Shown one piece after another: positions 34,086 through 45,669 of a stretch of 64,000 bases of DNA. Source of the stretch: Polyporus tsugae (taxonomy: Eukaryota > Basidiomycota > Agaricomycetes > Polyporales > Polyporaceae); assembly GCA_024305745.1 (NCBI GenBank), contig JAHRBS010000004.1, positions 744,001 through 808,000 of the forward strand, read 5' to 3'. Position numbers and translations under genes: made by a program. Every line of letters begins with the position of its first letter. Position 1 is the first letter of the stretch. Below the pieces are notes generated by a model, which ran no database searches, was not told the DNA's origin, and saw nothing but the letters and a program-made list of their open reading frames with translations.

Positions 34086-36238
34086 CTATACCGCGCTTGA
34101 CGACGAGCCGCCAAACGTGGACTGGTTATTAGGGGTGGGTGGGATACTGCTCAGCGTGGTCTTCACCGTGTCCCTGTTGTACCCGCCCTTCTCGAACGGG
34201 TAGCCCGACGCGCGATTGTGCGCATTGGCGCTCGCGCTCACGCTCGACGACCCGTTCTCGCTCGCATCCTCGTACGACGGCGGCAGGTGCGGCAGCGGGC
34301 CCGCGTCCGTGTCAAGCAGCGGCACCATGAACTGCGGCGACACCGGCGGGCTCCACGCAACCCCCATACCTGAACCGTACGGCGTGGCGGGCAGCGACGG
34401 GCGGTGGCCCGCACCCGCTTGGCCGAAGGTGAAGGGTTCAACGTTGCTCGCGACCTTGTGCTCCGCCTCGAGCGCAGCGGCGCGCTTGAAGAACGAGTTG
34501 TCCTGCCTGCGGCGAATACAGTAGAAGCCGAGGAGGCCGAGCGCGACGACGCCCGCGACGCCGCCGACGGTGCCGCCGACGATCGCGCCAATGTCACGCG
34601 ACTCGCTCGAGGAGACGCTGCGGGGCGCGAACGCGACCGAGGCGCTGCCGTCCTTAGGGATGTTGAAGATGCTGTGCGGACACATTAGGGGTTAGAATTG
34701 AGGGGGCGGGCGCCGCGCCAGGCCGGAAGCAAGCGGGACGTACATGTAAAGCTGGGAGATCCAGCTCTGGCCGAATATGTACTGTGTCACGGACGAGTCC
34801 GTGAAACCCTCGATGATGCTGATACACGTGTTATCCGAGAGCTTCTGCACGAGCAGGGACTGGTCCACGGTGAACTGCTGCGAGTCGATGGTCACGGTGA
34901 ACTGTATTGTGGTGTCGCAGGGGACCTCCCACGCCACGGTCTCCCCAGGGATCGTCGACATCTGAACCTGCTGCGAGCCAGAAATAGCGTCATCTTCGAG
35001 ACGCGCAATATGAAACGAACATTAAATTCGCGTGTGAGCGCTCGAGAACTTGAGCGGTGTTGGGGAATGAGGTGACTTACGAATGAGCAGCGCCTGCGAT
35101 CCCGGGAGGTAGATGCCCGAGTAGTACGGGTCGAGGTTGACCAAGATGCCTGCACCGTTCCCTACATTGGTGTTCCCGATCTTGGCTGACCAGCCGTTGA
35201 GCTGCACGGTCAGGTCTGGTTGCTGGTTGCGTGGCAGATATCCGCTCGTGATGCTGTCCTCGACGGTGCGCCAGGTAACCTTGCTCGCGTCGTAAGCGGA
35301 GGGATCAGGTTGTAGCCAGTGGATGGTGCCAGAGCCCTGATCAGCGAACGAAGATGCGGATCCGCCCGCAGCGATGCTGAGTTGCGTTGATGAGTTTCCA
35401 GGGATCACTGGAGACGGATTGAGCGCCATGCCGAAGGTGAAGTTGACCGCCTCAGGGTTGCGGATATAATACTGGCCATAGAGGCTGTCGTAGAAGTTTG
35501 CGCTGAAGCCGGTGGCATTCGTCGGGTTCTTCAGTGTGCCAAGACCGACCAGACCAGAGATCCCATTAACGAACGGCGTGGCTATCGTGGACGTGTTGTT
35601 CATGCGGATGACGGTCTGGTTCGTATACGACCATGCATATTGGTTGCCGTTGTTGGTCTTCAAGGTGCAGTTTTCCTTCATGAGACCGCCACCGAAACTT
35701 CCGGCACCAAGAGATATGGCGGATTGCCCGCTTAGACTCCTCGCGTCCGGGGAGAGCGACATATCGTAACTGCGGACATGAATTAGCACTTGGCCTGAGG
35801 TAACGCAGACAAAATCAATAGAATCCTTCTGTAAGAAAGCCGCGCGCTTGCGTGAATTGGGCGCTGTCGTTCCAGAACTTGACTATGCATCTCCCCCCAC
35901 GCGCGAGATTAATAATGAATGGCTTACAGAGGGGTATTGTTGCAGTCGCTACATCCCTGGTTAGCGACGGCGGTATAGCCAAGACTGGTCGTGAGCGTGA
36001 AGTTGAAGGGTTGGATAGTCCCAGCGCCTTGGGTACCCTGGAGTTGGACGTTCGGTCAGTATCCAAGTCCCCTACGCCGCCAGAACACATAGATGAGGAT
36101 GCTCACCATTCCCACACCAAACATGGGCCGACCACCATTGCTGAGGATGACGGGTACATCAACCCTTTTAGGAGGGGTGAACGCAGCGTATGTGGACGAT
36201 GCGCATAGGGAGACTAGGAGGGAGGTTTTCGTGAACAT
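34086..36238 (-). CDS. Aspartic protease-like (peptidase A1 fold) type I membrane protein, probably inactive
   Basis: The start MFTKTSLLVSLCASSTYAAF at 36238 is a signal peptide. The exons that follow resemble the pepsin fold: RVDVPVILSNGG, FNFTLTTSLGYTAVANQGC, GISGLVGLGTLKN (the flap-side GxxGLG block), VNFTFGMALNP, ILVNLDPYYSGIYLPG, VPCDTTIQFTVTIDSQQF and CISIIEGFTDSSVTQYIFGQ. A C-terminal span (IGAIVGGTVGGVAGVVALGL) precedes a Ser/Pro-rich cytosolic tail ending GGSSSSAV. Where the first DTG/DTGS should be the protein reads LTTSLGYT, and the second site is DPY, not DTG. So it looks like a pseudoprotease anchored at the cell surface. Five or so short introns. The fold is inferred and the missing first aspartate is seen directly. 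Confidence 0.75.
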
Positions 36239-39200
36239 TATACGGCTGTACTATGAAATGACGCAAGCTGGTGTGCATACATTCAGCACGCGGATGACAT
36301 ACAGCGAGGTCTGGACTACTCACGATGCTCTCGCCACGAGAGGGCGCCAAGGGGGTCGGAAAAGAAGGCAAGGCCCCTGAGGGTGAAGGAGGAGGGGAGC
36401 TTGGGCGCGAGCGGGAGTAGCATGGTCGTAGGGGGTAATATAAGACCAACTCGAGTCTTTGGAAAACGCGCTGCCCTCCCTCTTCCGGACCCCGAAACTC
36501 CGGAGATGCGAATCTGCGATCTCCCCCCAACCCCTTGGCTTCTCTCAACGCGTCCAGTGCGTCCAATATTATTACTTACTTACTGGTACTCGGGTTGGAA
36601 TCTTGGCGTCAACCGCATGACGCGTCGGCGAGCGAGCGCATGGTCCTGCCTCGTAACCCCCGCCACCATCTCATTCAGCCCTCCCGACGGATACCCGCGC
36701 CTCTTTTAGTTTAGATTCAGGACGTTCTCACTATGTACTTGAGGCATTTTTCGTTTACGTTGGAAGTAAGTACGGCACGCGTTTGCACCGGCCAAACGCG
36801 AATCACACTAGCTAGTACTCGTTTCCTCCCGCTCCGAGCGCCCGCGAACCTTCTACAACTCCATCCAAGGGGCTATGGAGGGAATATTTGGGCTCCAATC
36901 CTCCCCGTGTTGTTATGGAATTAATCCGAAAGCCCACACGGTTTAAGCAACTGAACAAAGCGTCGAACAACGCCGCGGGCCAGCGGTTTGCGCCCACACA
37001 ACACCCTCCCCCCGTGCACCCCAATGGGCGCTCGTAAGGGCGCTTATTCCCTTCACGCCGCCCCCAGCACCTCCGCTCATGCGATTGTGCCGAAATCTAT
37101 CCCACCTCCCCCCCCCAAGTGGTGCACTCCAAGCTTCGAGATGTCGGCCTAAAGAATCGGACTCCAGTAAGCAGACTTAGACAACGTTCTTTTACTCTGG
37201 CGTAGAAGCTCGACTTGTCATCTGCGCATGTATTCCAGTCCATTTACTCCTAAAGTTCAATGACGACAAGTCGGTGCACCTGTACAGGGAAGTCTGGCCT
37301 CTCGTATTGACGCGACTTCGCATCCACTGGGCTTGACGGGAAGCTAACGCATATCGCATCTCGGAGAGGCCAGGCGTAAATAGACTCGCAGCAGCACTCC
37401 AGAGTTCTTGGAGTCTCAACCGTTCCGAGATGACTCCTAGAGGCCGTGTAGCTCCGGTTGTCTACATAGGCTAGACACGGAGGATAGGCTTGGTCAAATG
37501 CGAGCGGACCTTGGGTGGATGACGATATCGATGGTGGAGGAGGAGCGCCACGAGGAGTCCTCCGCGGCAGCAGCGAGCGGAAGTAACAGGCCCGATCGTT
37601 GATCTGTGCCAGCCATGGCCATGGCCAAGACTGGGGAGGGCCCGGAGGAGTCCTCTCTCCCCGCAGAAAGGCCATGTCAATCGTCTAGGGAAGACAACAT
37701 TGAAACACATTCAACGAAGGCAGGCTGAAACTTGTAAGACTAGGTGTCCAGTTGTAAGGCGTGCGTCACAGCGAACGCAGGCGACCGTTGTGGTTCAATG
37801 GCAGCCACCATTCCGGTGAGCAAGAGCCACCCGGTGTGCATCCCGGCAAATGCGGGTTTTAAGGGGACGTCTAGGATAGGTCTTTGCAAAATTCAACACT
37901 CAGGCTGCGGTACCCCCTGCCGAGTAGAGGTTCGACCCTATACAACTGCTCAGCGGCGTACAAGGAGCTCCATGGCGTCTCCGAGGTAACCATCCTTAGG
38001 CGATAGCGTCCCACCGCGTCTGGTCAGATACTGAGAGTTTCAACGTGATGATAGTGCGTCCATCACTAACAAGGTTTCCAAAGGGATCCTGAGGAGACTC
38101 GAATGTGTGGAGGATTGATAACAGGATTCAGCCCAAGTTGACCCACAGTCTGGCGATACACCGCCTGCACGCAGCAACGACGCGACCACCCGCAGCAAAC
38201 CGAGTTTCTGTCATGGGTCCTAGGACCTATGTGCGCTCCTAGGAAGCCTGTTTGCATGCTCCACCACGGCCGGCGAGAGCTGCTGCCATCCAGATAAATC
38301 GTATGATAGTGCGAACCAGATAGATAGAATTCGACGACATTAGAACACGCACCGGTTTTGAATGCTTCGGAGCGACCACGAATCACGAACCCCCCCCCAC
38401 CCCCCCCCAATGGCATGTAGCTGCGGTGTAAAGTAAGATTCTATTCTCTGGAACCTTGTTTCCGGGATTCAGGTGACGTCGACACTGTGAACCGCAGCCA
38501 GTCGTCATTCCGAGGCTCTCCTCGTCGGACGCGATGCGAGCGGGACCAATGACACCCTTCCTGCCACGAGAACACCATATCGACCTTGGCATTCCAGCGG
38601 GTGGCGTTAGAAATCCGCGCGCACAAGCGACGCACTGGTGAGGTGGCATGTAGCGTCGAGACTGTTGACCAGCGCCAGCAACTCGAGGAGCCAAGGTCTA
38701 CTTCAAGTTCAGCGCGATCGTAAGTAAGCGCATACCCCTTGTACACTCATGTCCCGACAGGTGTGTTCATCCACATCCCGCTGCGCAGAATACGAGGGGA
38801 AATGCGCCATATACCACATCGCGAACGCGCCATGGACGCAAACGGAGTGACATGACGATTCTGGGCGCGGCGCGGCGCGACTGTCGGTGCGACGCGCACA
38901 GTTGTGCTGCGCCAGCGCCGACGCCCAAATACCGGATCGATCCTGCCCTGGTGCCCCGCTTGGAAGTGCTGGCACCGCGAACAACACGGCGCGCATTCAT
39001 TCTGCATCAGGCGATGGCGCGGAAAGCATAGCCTGGGCGAGTGGAACGGATCTGATCGAGTATGTCTGGAACTCACTCACCAGATGTTTGGAATTCGAGG
39101 CTCGAGCCCGCAGCTTCGAACGCAGGCAACCCGATTGATGACGCCTAACGCGCGGGAGGGATGCGAACAATGATACTACTAGAGGTGCAAACGAGGGGCG

Positions 39201-40539
39201 ATGTCAGAATGTGAAGAGCCACCGAGGGGATTGCTCACCTAAAAGAGTGTACGCCTGGGACGGGGCAAAAATGCGAGTATGTGGAGTTGGACACGTAGAG
39301 CTGTCTATGGTGAAGGACACCGTGAATCAATTAATCGCTCCCGCGTTGACGAGGACGAAAGCGCTTTGAGACCTCACCAAACAAGCATTTGGAATAGAAG
39401 GCGAGAGCCGCAACACGAGATGCTTGAAGCACTGTAAATCGAGCTGCACAAGCATTTGAATGGGCCGAACTGCGAGGAAGCCATCAAGCATGAGAAATAT
39501 GTGAGGGTCTTGGGGTTGCCTCACCAGTAGATAGAAATGCCACTGCGACCTTGGGGAATGGCACAACGGAGGATTACGAGAGCACACTCCATCTATCGAG
39601 CAACGGCAAGTATGTGGAGGCTGAGGTATATAGGCTCGAAGGACAACTTTGGAGTCGGGACTCAGGATGCTAGTCTCCGGCGCTAATGGTCATCTCATGG
39701 CGCTCTACCGCACGAGTCCAAATGGACATGGGCATGGAAAGACGTTTAAAGGGATTGCAATATCAGTTGAAACAATATCGAGTACATGATAGAAATTTCA
39801 GGCGCAAGATTACGGGACACGACTACAGCACACAGGCGAGCGCAGAAGTGACTGCCGTACCTCAACGGAATACGGCCGAGATCGAAGACAAAGCCTACCT
39901 CGGTTATTTGGTGCACGTTAGCTTCCCCGCCAAAGCAGGTACTAGTCCCGAGGGCCACGAAGAGGCCTGCACCACGACCGACCGTGCTCACGAGCAACGG
40001 TCGACCGTACCTCGGGGCCGACGTCTTGAATCATTGGCCAGGTGTTGCGCCGCCGAAGTCGGATCTTACATTCGAATCAAGATAAATAATGGAACATTAA
40101 CATTACCGTTAAATGTATGCCTTGTCGCCTTCAACGGAAAAATGAGCATGCATGAGAAGGATAGTAGTAGCGAACATGGGCAGGACGTACCGTTGGTGCG
40201 ACGCCCCGGGCTGTCATGGAGCGTCGCTCGTCGCGCCGTCGCGGTGAGCTCTTGACGTGGGCCGTACAACCAAACCCTGGCGCAGGACGCCCACAGAGTG
40301 GGCCGGTCAACCGGGCATGATTGGGCTGGTGTCTTGACGTCGTGCCCAACGCTCAGGGACCTGTAAAGGATGGAAATAGAGCCGGGTTGGATGCGGGGTT
40401 GGATGCGGTGATGGTGGAACGGTAGGGGTGTGAGGTTGGGTGGGGTGGGGGAGCATGGAAAGGTAGTAGGGAATGGTGTGAGGGATGGGGCTTGATGCGG
40501 ACGTGCCGACAAGTGGCTTCTTCAAGTCCGCTTGGCTTG
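36239..40539. other. Gene-poor stretch
   Basis: About 4.3 kb with no gene I can support. 36239-36720 is the promoter side of the aspartic protease-like gene. A pure C/A tract lies at 38391-38410. A 189-codon plus-strand frame at 39686-40255 has mixed composition and no domain, and I do not call it. Just before the repeat, 40380-40405 has two tandem copies of gggttggatgc. Confidence 0.35.
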
Positions 40540-41445
40540 GCGCGGCCCTCCGGAGATGGCGCGCCGGAGAGCCTTGTCAAGGATATCGCGTTAGCATGAC
40601 CATGGTAAGAAATGACGGTGGCGACGTACCAATGCAAGAAGGCTCTCCGTTGACGACGCGACGCCGGTGCACGACCCTCGAAGAGGGTCCGCGGTGGCGC
40701 GTACGTCGTCTACCCATGACTCTTTACGAGTCACGTTCCAGGTTACGGCGTCCGTGCTTTCCCCGCACCCGCCAGAGGCGGACAGGTACTCGTCCCGGTC
40801 GCACCCCGGCTTACGCAGTCTCGCAGGCAGACCGCCGCAGAGCACCGACGCCTGGGCGCAATCACCCGCTCAGCCCGTACAGGCGGCCACACCCTACTTT
40901 TCAGGTGGGCCGCCAGGGCGAACAAGCTAGATGGCCACTGTTGCCCGGGATGGCGACGCGTCGATCCTGACGACCGCCACAGTCAGCATGTGGCAAAGAG
41001 CTGGGGAGGAAGGAAGTAAAACTCACCGGGTGGATCGAGCGCACCTGGGTCTCCGCCACTAGTCGCGAGGATTAGGAATGGCAGTGGGTTAGGAGACAGA
41101 CGGACTCACCCATGGTCTTCGTGACCCGTGCTGGTTATGTAGAAGGTGTACCATGGAATCAGGTGGTAGAGAGGGAAAATATGGATGGGGTTAAGAAGGC
41201 ATGATGGTGGTTGAAGAGATGGTGGTTGAAGGTCAAGGTCGAGATGGCGGTGGTTTGACGAAGAGACGGAGAGCGGGGAGGACGTGGTTTAAATACCCCG
41301 AGGGGGCTCCGTGGCGGCATCGCCGGTATGTTTGTCTTGTGCCAGCCTTGAGGTTAGCCGCAGCTGTTCGCGTCCGAAACCATACTGTTCGCCTTACTGG
41401 GTCGGCCGACGACATGAGGCAAACACTGACGCTCCATCCCAGTGC
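40540..41445 (+). repeat. Dispersed repeat, copy B
   Basis: It matches 9715-10600 in the same order and orientation: gcgcgccggagag, gacgacgcgacgccgg, cgttccaggttacggcgt, gggccgccagggcgaacaag, cgagcgcacctgggtctcc, tcgagatggcggtgg and tgtttgtcttgtg. A TATA-like tttaaatacccc at about 41289 precedes the last shared block. There is no open frame conserved between the copies. Confidence 0.7.
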
Positions 41446-42861
41446 TGTTCTCCGCATCCGAGAACAAGTTGTTCGTCATTCTCGGTCGGCCAAGGCTGAG
41501 GCTGACGCAAATTCGCGGCGATCGTCACGGTCTGGATCCGTTCGATCTCAGCCCCTTCCCACTAGAAAGCGATGGTTGGGGTGGACCGCGATCTTGTTCT
41601 CGGTCGTCCTTAGGATAATCAACGCAAACTGTTATGGGTTTGTTTAGCAAGTGCAGCACTCATACGTACGGAGGACTCACCTGCCTTCCAACTTGAAGAC
41701 AAGAGACGGAAGCAAACCGCGACTCGTCAGTAGTTTGGATGCTCTAAGGTTGGACTTGGTGGACCGAGATTGGCCTTGGTTCACGCCGCCTATCTAGCGT
41801 GGTCGCCCTCGGCGGTGACAATTGCGGACTCAGGATTGCTGCTGTAGGAGAATCTGCACGCGTGCGCATGCGCCATGTCCGAAAGCTTACTCGGTTGCCT
41901 GTTCACTGGCCCTGTACTATCAAGACAAACCTGACTCGACGAGCTGAGTAAATGCAGAAGCATTACAGATTGCCGTTTTGATTTTTGGAGTGCATGGTAC
42001 CAGTGCGGGACGAGATAAACGGTATAGCACAGCTCGCCTGCAGCGTAACTAGTCTGCCTGAGACAAAAATCAGGAATATACTCGCAGTTGAGAGCTGGGA
42101 ACGTACAATATCGCATCCACATAGGATTTGGTAGGGATGATACTCCCAAACATCAAAACCCTTACCAAACCCCGACACGGAGAAGACATGTTGTCGGGCA
42201 CGTGCAGCCTAATGGACCGTCCTCTGCAAAGGATAACTTGGAACGGTTGCCTCCGGAGACAACGGGCGATGGGCTGTAGGACGATCACTGCAATCGACGA
42301 AAGAATTCGAGTTGTTGTGGTCGTAGCCGCCGTCACGGTGCAGTGCGATGAAGAACGCGCAGGGAACTTTGCGCGCCCGGCGCGTCTTGCTTCCGCACTT
42401 CTACCAACGGTCTACCGTTTGCTGTTTCTCTCTTCCCTCGGCTATGTTGGGACATAAAGGCGTCGAATGTCGGGTATCGAAGAAGGACGATGTTGACTCT
42501 TCTGATATTGACGGTGCCGAGATGGCGACATACTGTGTGCACAAGAACCGAATGGAGAAGATGGGGTTGAAAATGCAAGATGTTCTGCAGCCACATAACA
42601 GAGATGTATCAATGTACGATGATCTAACTGACAGTTGGTGAGAAACTCCATCTCTGTGCAAAGAATCAGAATAGGGGCTCACCTGGAGAGCGATATGCGG
42701 GAGCAATTGCGATATACAATAGTCGTAAATAGAGGATGCACGGTGCGGAGATGAGATGCTTTTTAACATGGGCCAATATGCGATGTTCCAAACCGTATAA
42801 CCACCATCAAGCCTCGTAGTAGCCGCCCTCGATCACATCGACGACGTCTACAAGAACGCGC
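41446..42861. other. Gene-poor stretch
   Basis: About 1.4 kb. Short plus-strand open pieces (for example MLGHKGVECRVSKKDDVDSS at about 42446) are not joined to anything recognisable. It includes the 3' flank of the BRL1/BRR6 gene. Confidence 0.3.
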
Positions 42862-44302
42862 CTATTTGACCTTCGCGGCTTGACCATCCTCTAGTCTTCT
42901 TCTCCTTGGTGCAATCTCGTCGTCTTCGTGCTTCCATGGTTTGTTATTCCATTCCGGCGGAGGGAGGTATCCTTGTACGGCCGGGTAAGACATCGCGGGA
43001 GCCAGGTGGTAGCCAGGGACATGGTGGGGAGCAGAAACGGGAGCAGGCGCGGGTGGTCGGAAGAATGAGGGAAGGGAGTTGATGAAGAGGGTGAAGAAGG
43101 CAAGCGAGGAGATGACAAAGGCCTTTTCGTGCGCCCGCGCGATCAGCAGGTCGTCCTTGTCGAAGGCAAACGAGAGTACTCACCAAGGTCTTCCAGCTGA
43201 TCGGCTCGACGAACGAGTTGACAACCTCCCCGATGACCTCCATGCTGACCTTCGCGCGACCAACTTTCGTCGGGTCGCGGTTCATGCATGTTTCCCATGC
43301 GGCACATTGCGCTGCCATTGCGGGTACTAGGCCTTGAGCACAGAGGTTGGTCTTGTACAATAGGTTGCATTGGGCGATGTCCTGCACGATGTCCATAGAG
43401 TATTCCGCCACGCGGTATTCGACATCACGTTGGACGGTGAGTAAGAATAACACGAGGAGGTAGATGCCGAGGACCGCTAAGGCAGCGTTGAAACCGACTT
43501 GCACGTAACTGTACAGATTATTGGCGAGACGTCACCATGTTGTTCAGGAAGAGAACATACCCAAGGAGACGGAATTGGAGGTCAGAGGGCGGGGCTTGCG
43601 GACCAGCCATGTTCAATGTATAGTGATTCGTAGTCTTCTGCGTCAATGGTGCGTGTGGGTCTTCATCGCCGCTCTCCTCCCCATTGCACCCATCCTCATC
43701 ATCCACTCTCGCGCGGCGAGGTCCTGCCCGGCTTCGATCCCGCCCCCTCCGCTTGTTGAAGACTCTGCGCAGCGCTCCTACGGCCATAGTCCGCCCGTCC
43801 TCTCCTTCCTGCCCCTCCTCAGGAGACTTGCCAGCAGGACTGACCTCCGACATGGACACATCGTGGAGTTCCGGTTGCGGAAAGGCTTTTTCAGGGGAGA
43901 AGTTTGGTGGAGGGACCCACGGCGGGGAGTGTGGTGTTTGAGGGACCGACAGGGAAAAGAGGAAAGGTGCATCGCACGGTTGGCCAAATCCCGGCCGAGA
44001 TGGGGTGCTCGGCGTTGGAAAGGAGGGTGTCGGAGGGCTCACTTCGTCGTGTGCGCCTGGAAACGGCATAAGCACGAGGAAATGCATGAGCTAGACTCTA
44101 GCGATATCTCTCCGAATTGCAACCGGTGCGGTATCGCGCGAGTGAGGACAAGCCAGTTGCCCGAATGAAAGCACTTACGTTTCGTCGGAGTTTGTGGTTC
44201 GTCTCCACGAACTGCCCATACAGGCCTAGTCCCGCTGCTCGGCCTGTTCGTCCATTCAAAATCCATGGGGGTCTCAGTTGACCGCCGGGTGAGCCGATTC
44301 AT
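42862..44302 (-). CDS. BRL1: BRL1/BRR6-family nuclear envelope protein
   Basis: Members sit in the nuclear envelope and ER and help nuclear pore complex assembly and membrane lipid balance. The start MNRLTRRSTETPMDFEW at 44302 splices at GTAAGT (about 44180) into a Pro/Ser-rich exon that ends SDLQFRLLG|YVQVGFNAAL. The signature region then follows: a first span (ALAVLGIYLLVLFLLTV), the lumenal Cys-rich domain with IAQCNLLYKTNLCAQ and AAQCAAWETCMNRDP (four conserved cysteines forming disulfides), EVVNSFVEPISWKTL, and a second span AFVISSLAFFTLFINSL after a GTGAGT intron. The tail is Pro-rich, ends EDGQAAKVK, and stops at 42862. All the joins I checked are in phase. BRL1 and BRR6 are paralogues in yeast, and basidiomycetes usually have one, so the symbol is approximate. 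Confidence 0.9.
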
Positions 44303-44567
44303 TGTTGCTTGTCGTTATCCGCTGCGTGTGTGCAGCTTTATATAAGTCGTAAGACTGCCTAAAAAGCAGAGAGATAAAAGCCTCGATGGGCGAGAGGAGG
44401 GCGGGGTGGTGGTTGACGCGAGAGAGGACGTCGTGGCTCGTCGTTGCACAAACGCGTGTGTCACGTGAACGCGGTACATGCTTAGGCGCTTATGCTCGCG
44501 CCTTGCCGCCTTCGTCGATGTCCACGACAAGCTTGAACCTCTGCCACGAAGGTCTTTTGTCCCCAAC
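44303..44567. promoter_or_regulatory. Shared divergent promoter of BRL1-type and ClpP genes
   Basis: 265 bases separate the start codons of two genes transcribed in opposite directions, so promoter elements are shared or overlapping. A TTTATATAAG TATA-like sequence lies at 44337-44346, and 44380-44420 is G-rich. Confidence 0.5.
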
Positions 44568-45669
44568 ATGTCTTTTGCTTTCAAACGCTCTGTCTCGCGC
44601 AATATCACTACCTGCTTGAAACAACAGACGCCGTCAGCGCCAGCACCCTCCATAGCTCGCCATGCACGACGCCTACATCCGTTGGCTTCCGACTGGAGTG
44701 GGATGGGGCATGCACATCCGGTTACCGCGAACTTGGTTCCCATTGTCATTGAGCAGACGGTGAGTGTCGTTTGCACTGGGCTCGATACGTGGACTATATG
44801 CGTATAACAGGGGAGAGGCGAGCGAAGTTATGACATTTTCTCCCGCCTACTGCGAGAGAGGGTGATCATGCTTTACGGACCGGTGAGTCTCCAAACACCG
44901 TTCAAAAGGGTTAGCATTTAACGCGAAGAAGATTAGGGACACGGATTCTGCGCTCGTTGTGGCACAGCTACTATTCCTGGAGGCCGAGGAGACGTCTAAG
45001 CCTATTCACGTGTACATCAACTCGCCTGGTGGTAGCGTGACCGCGGGTCTTGCAATCTATGACACAGTGAGTGTCGTTATACGCGCGGGTTTTTGTTCGA
45101 ACTTGACCCACGCAGATCTAGATGCAATATGTGTCGTCACCTATACATACGTACTGCATCGGACAAGCATGCTCGATGGGTTCCCTGCTCCTTGCCGCCG
45201 GAGAGCAGGGTAAACGACATGCGCTTCCGCATTCAAGCATCATGATCCATCGTGAGCTTTGGGATACTGCAGGTTGGCATGCGTTAACTCGCTCTTCACA
45301 GAACCCTCTGGCGGAGCGTCCGGCCAAGCCAGCGACATTGCCATACACGCGAAAGAGATCCTGAGGGTGCGTGAAGTGCTCACAGGCATCTACCAGAAGC
45401 ATTGTGCACGCGAAGGGGAGACCGTCCAAGAGGGGCTGGATAGATTCCGTCCGTTTTCCGTTATACATCCTTCTGACTGCGGCTCATCCGCCTCGTTTTC
45501 TACCAGAGACCGCGTTGGAACGGGACTACTTCATGACAGGTGAGCTTCCTTAGGAGTCCCGGGCCCGATCTTTTCTCACTACGAACGTTTAAAACCAGCG
45601 GAGGACGCACTAAAGTTCGGGATTGTAGACAAGGTGCTCGAACAACGCCCCAAAACGGAGAGTATCTAG
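44568..45669 (+). CDS. clpP: Mitochondrial ClpP protease subunit
   Basis: This is the proteolytic subunit of the ATP-dependent Clp protease of the mitochondrial matrix. The chosen start [13 protein letters not shown] at 44568 gives a basic, Ser-rich presequence. An upstream in-frame ATG at 44478 is possible. Seven in-phase exons: 44568-44759, 44811-44882, 44932-45066, 45122-45251, 45302 onwards, then two small ones to the stop at 45667. Key blocks are [57 protein letters not shown] (nucleophile Ser), [22 protein letters not shown] (catalytic His, then Asp) and [24 protein letters not shown]. The catalytic triad is complete, so the enzyme should be active. ClpP is patchy in fungi and absent from budding yeast. 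The ClpX partner is not in this window. Confidence 0.95.

Noticed and set aside
37770..37945. B-box-like gttcgaccc with an upstream tggttcaatgg
   Set aside because: The two boxes are too far apart for a tRNA and no cloverleaf forms.
39686..40255. A 189-codon plus-strand open frame
   Set aside because: No recognisable motif, no neighbouring exons, mixed composition, and it sits in a gene-poor stretch next to a repeat.
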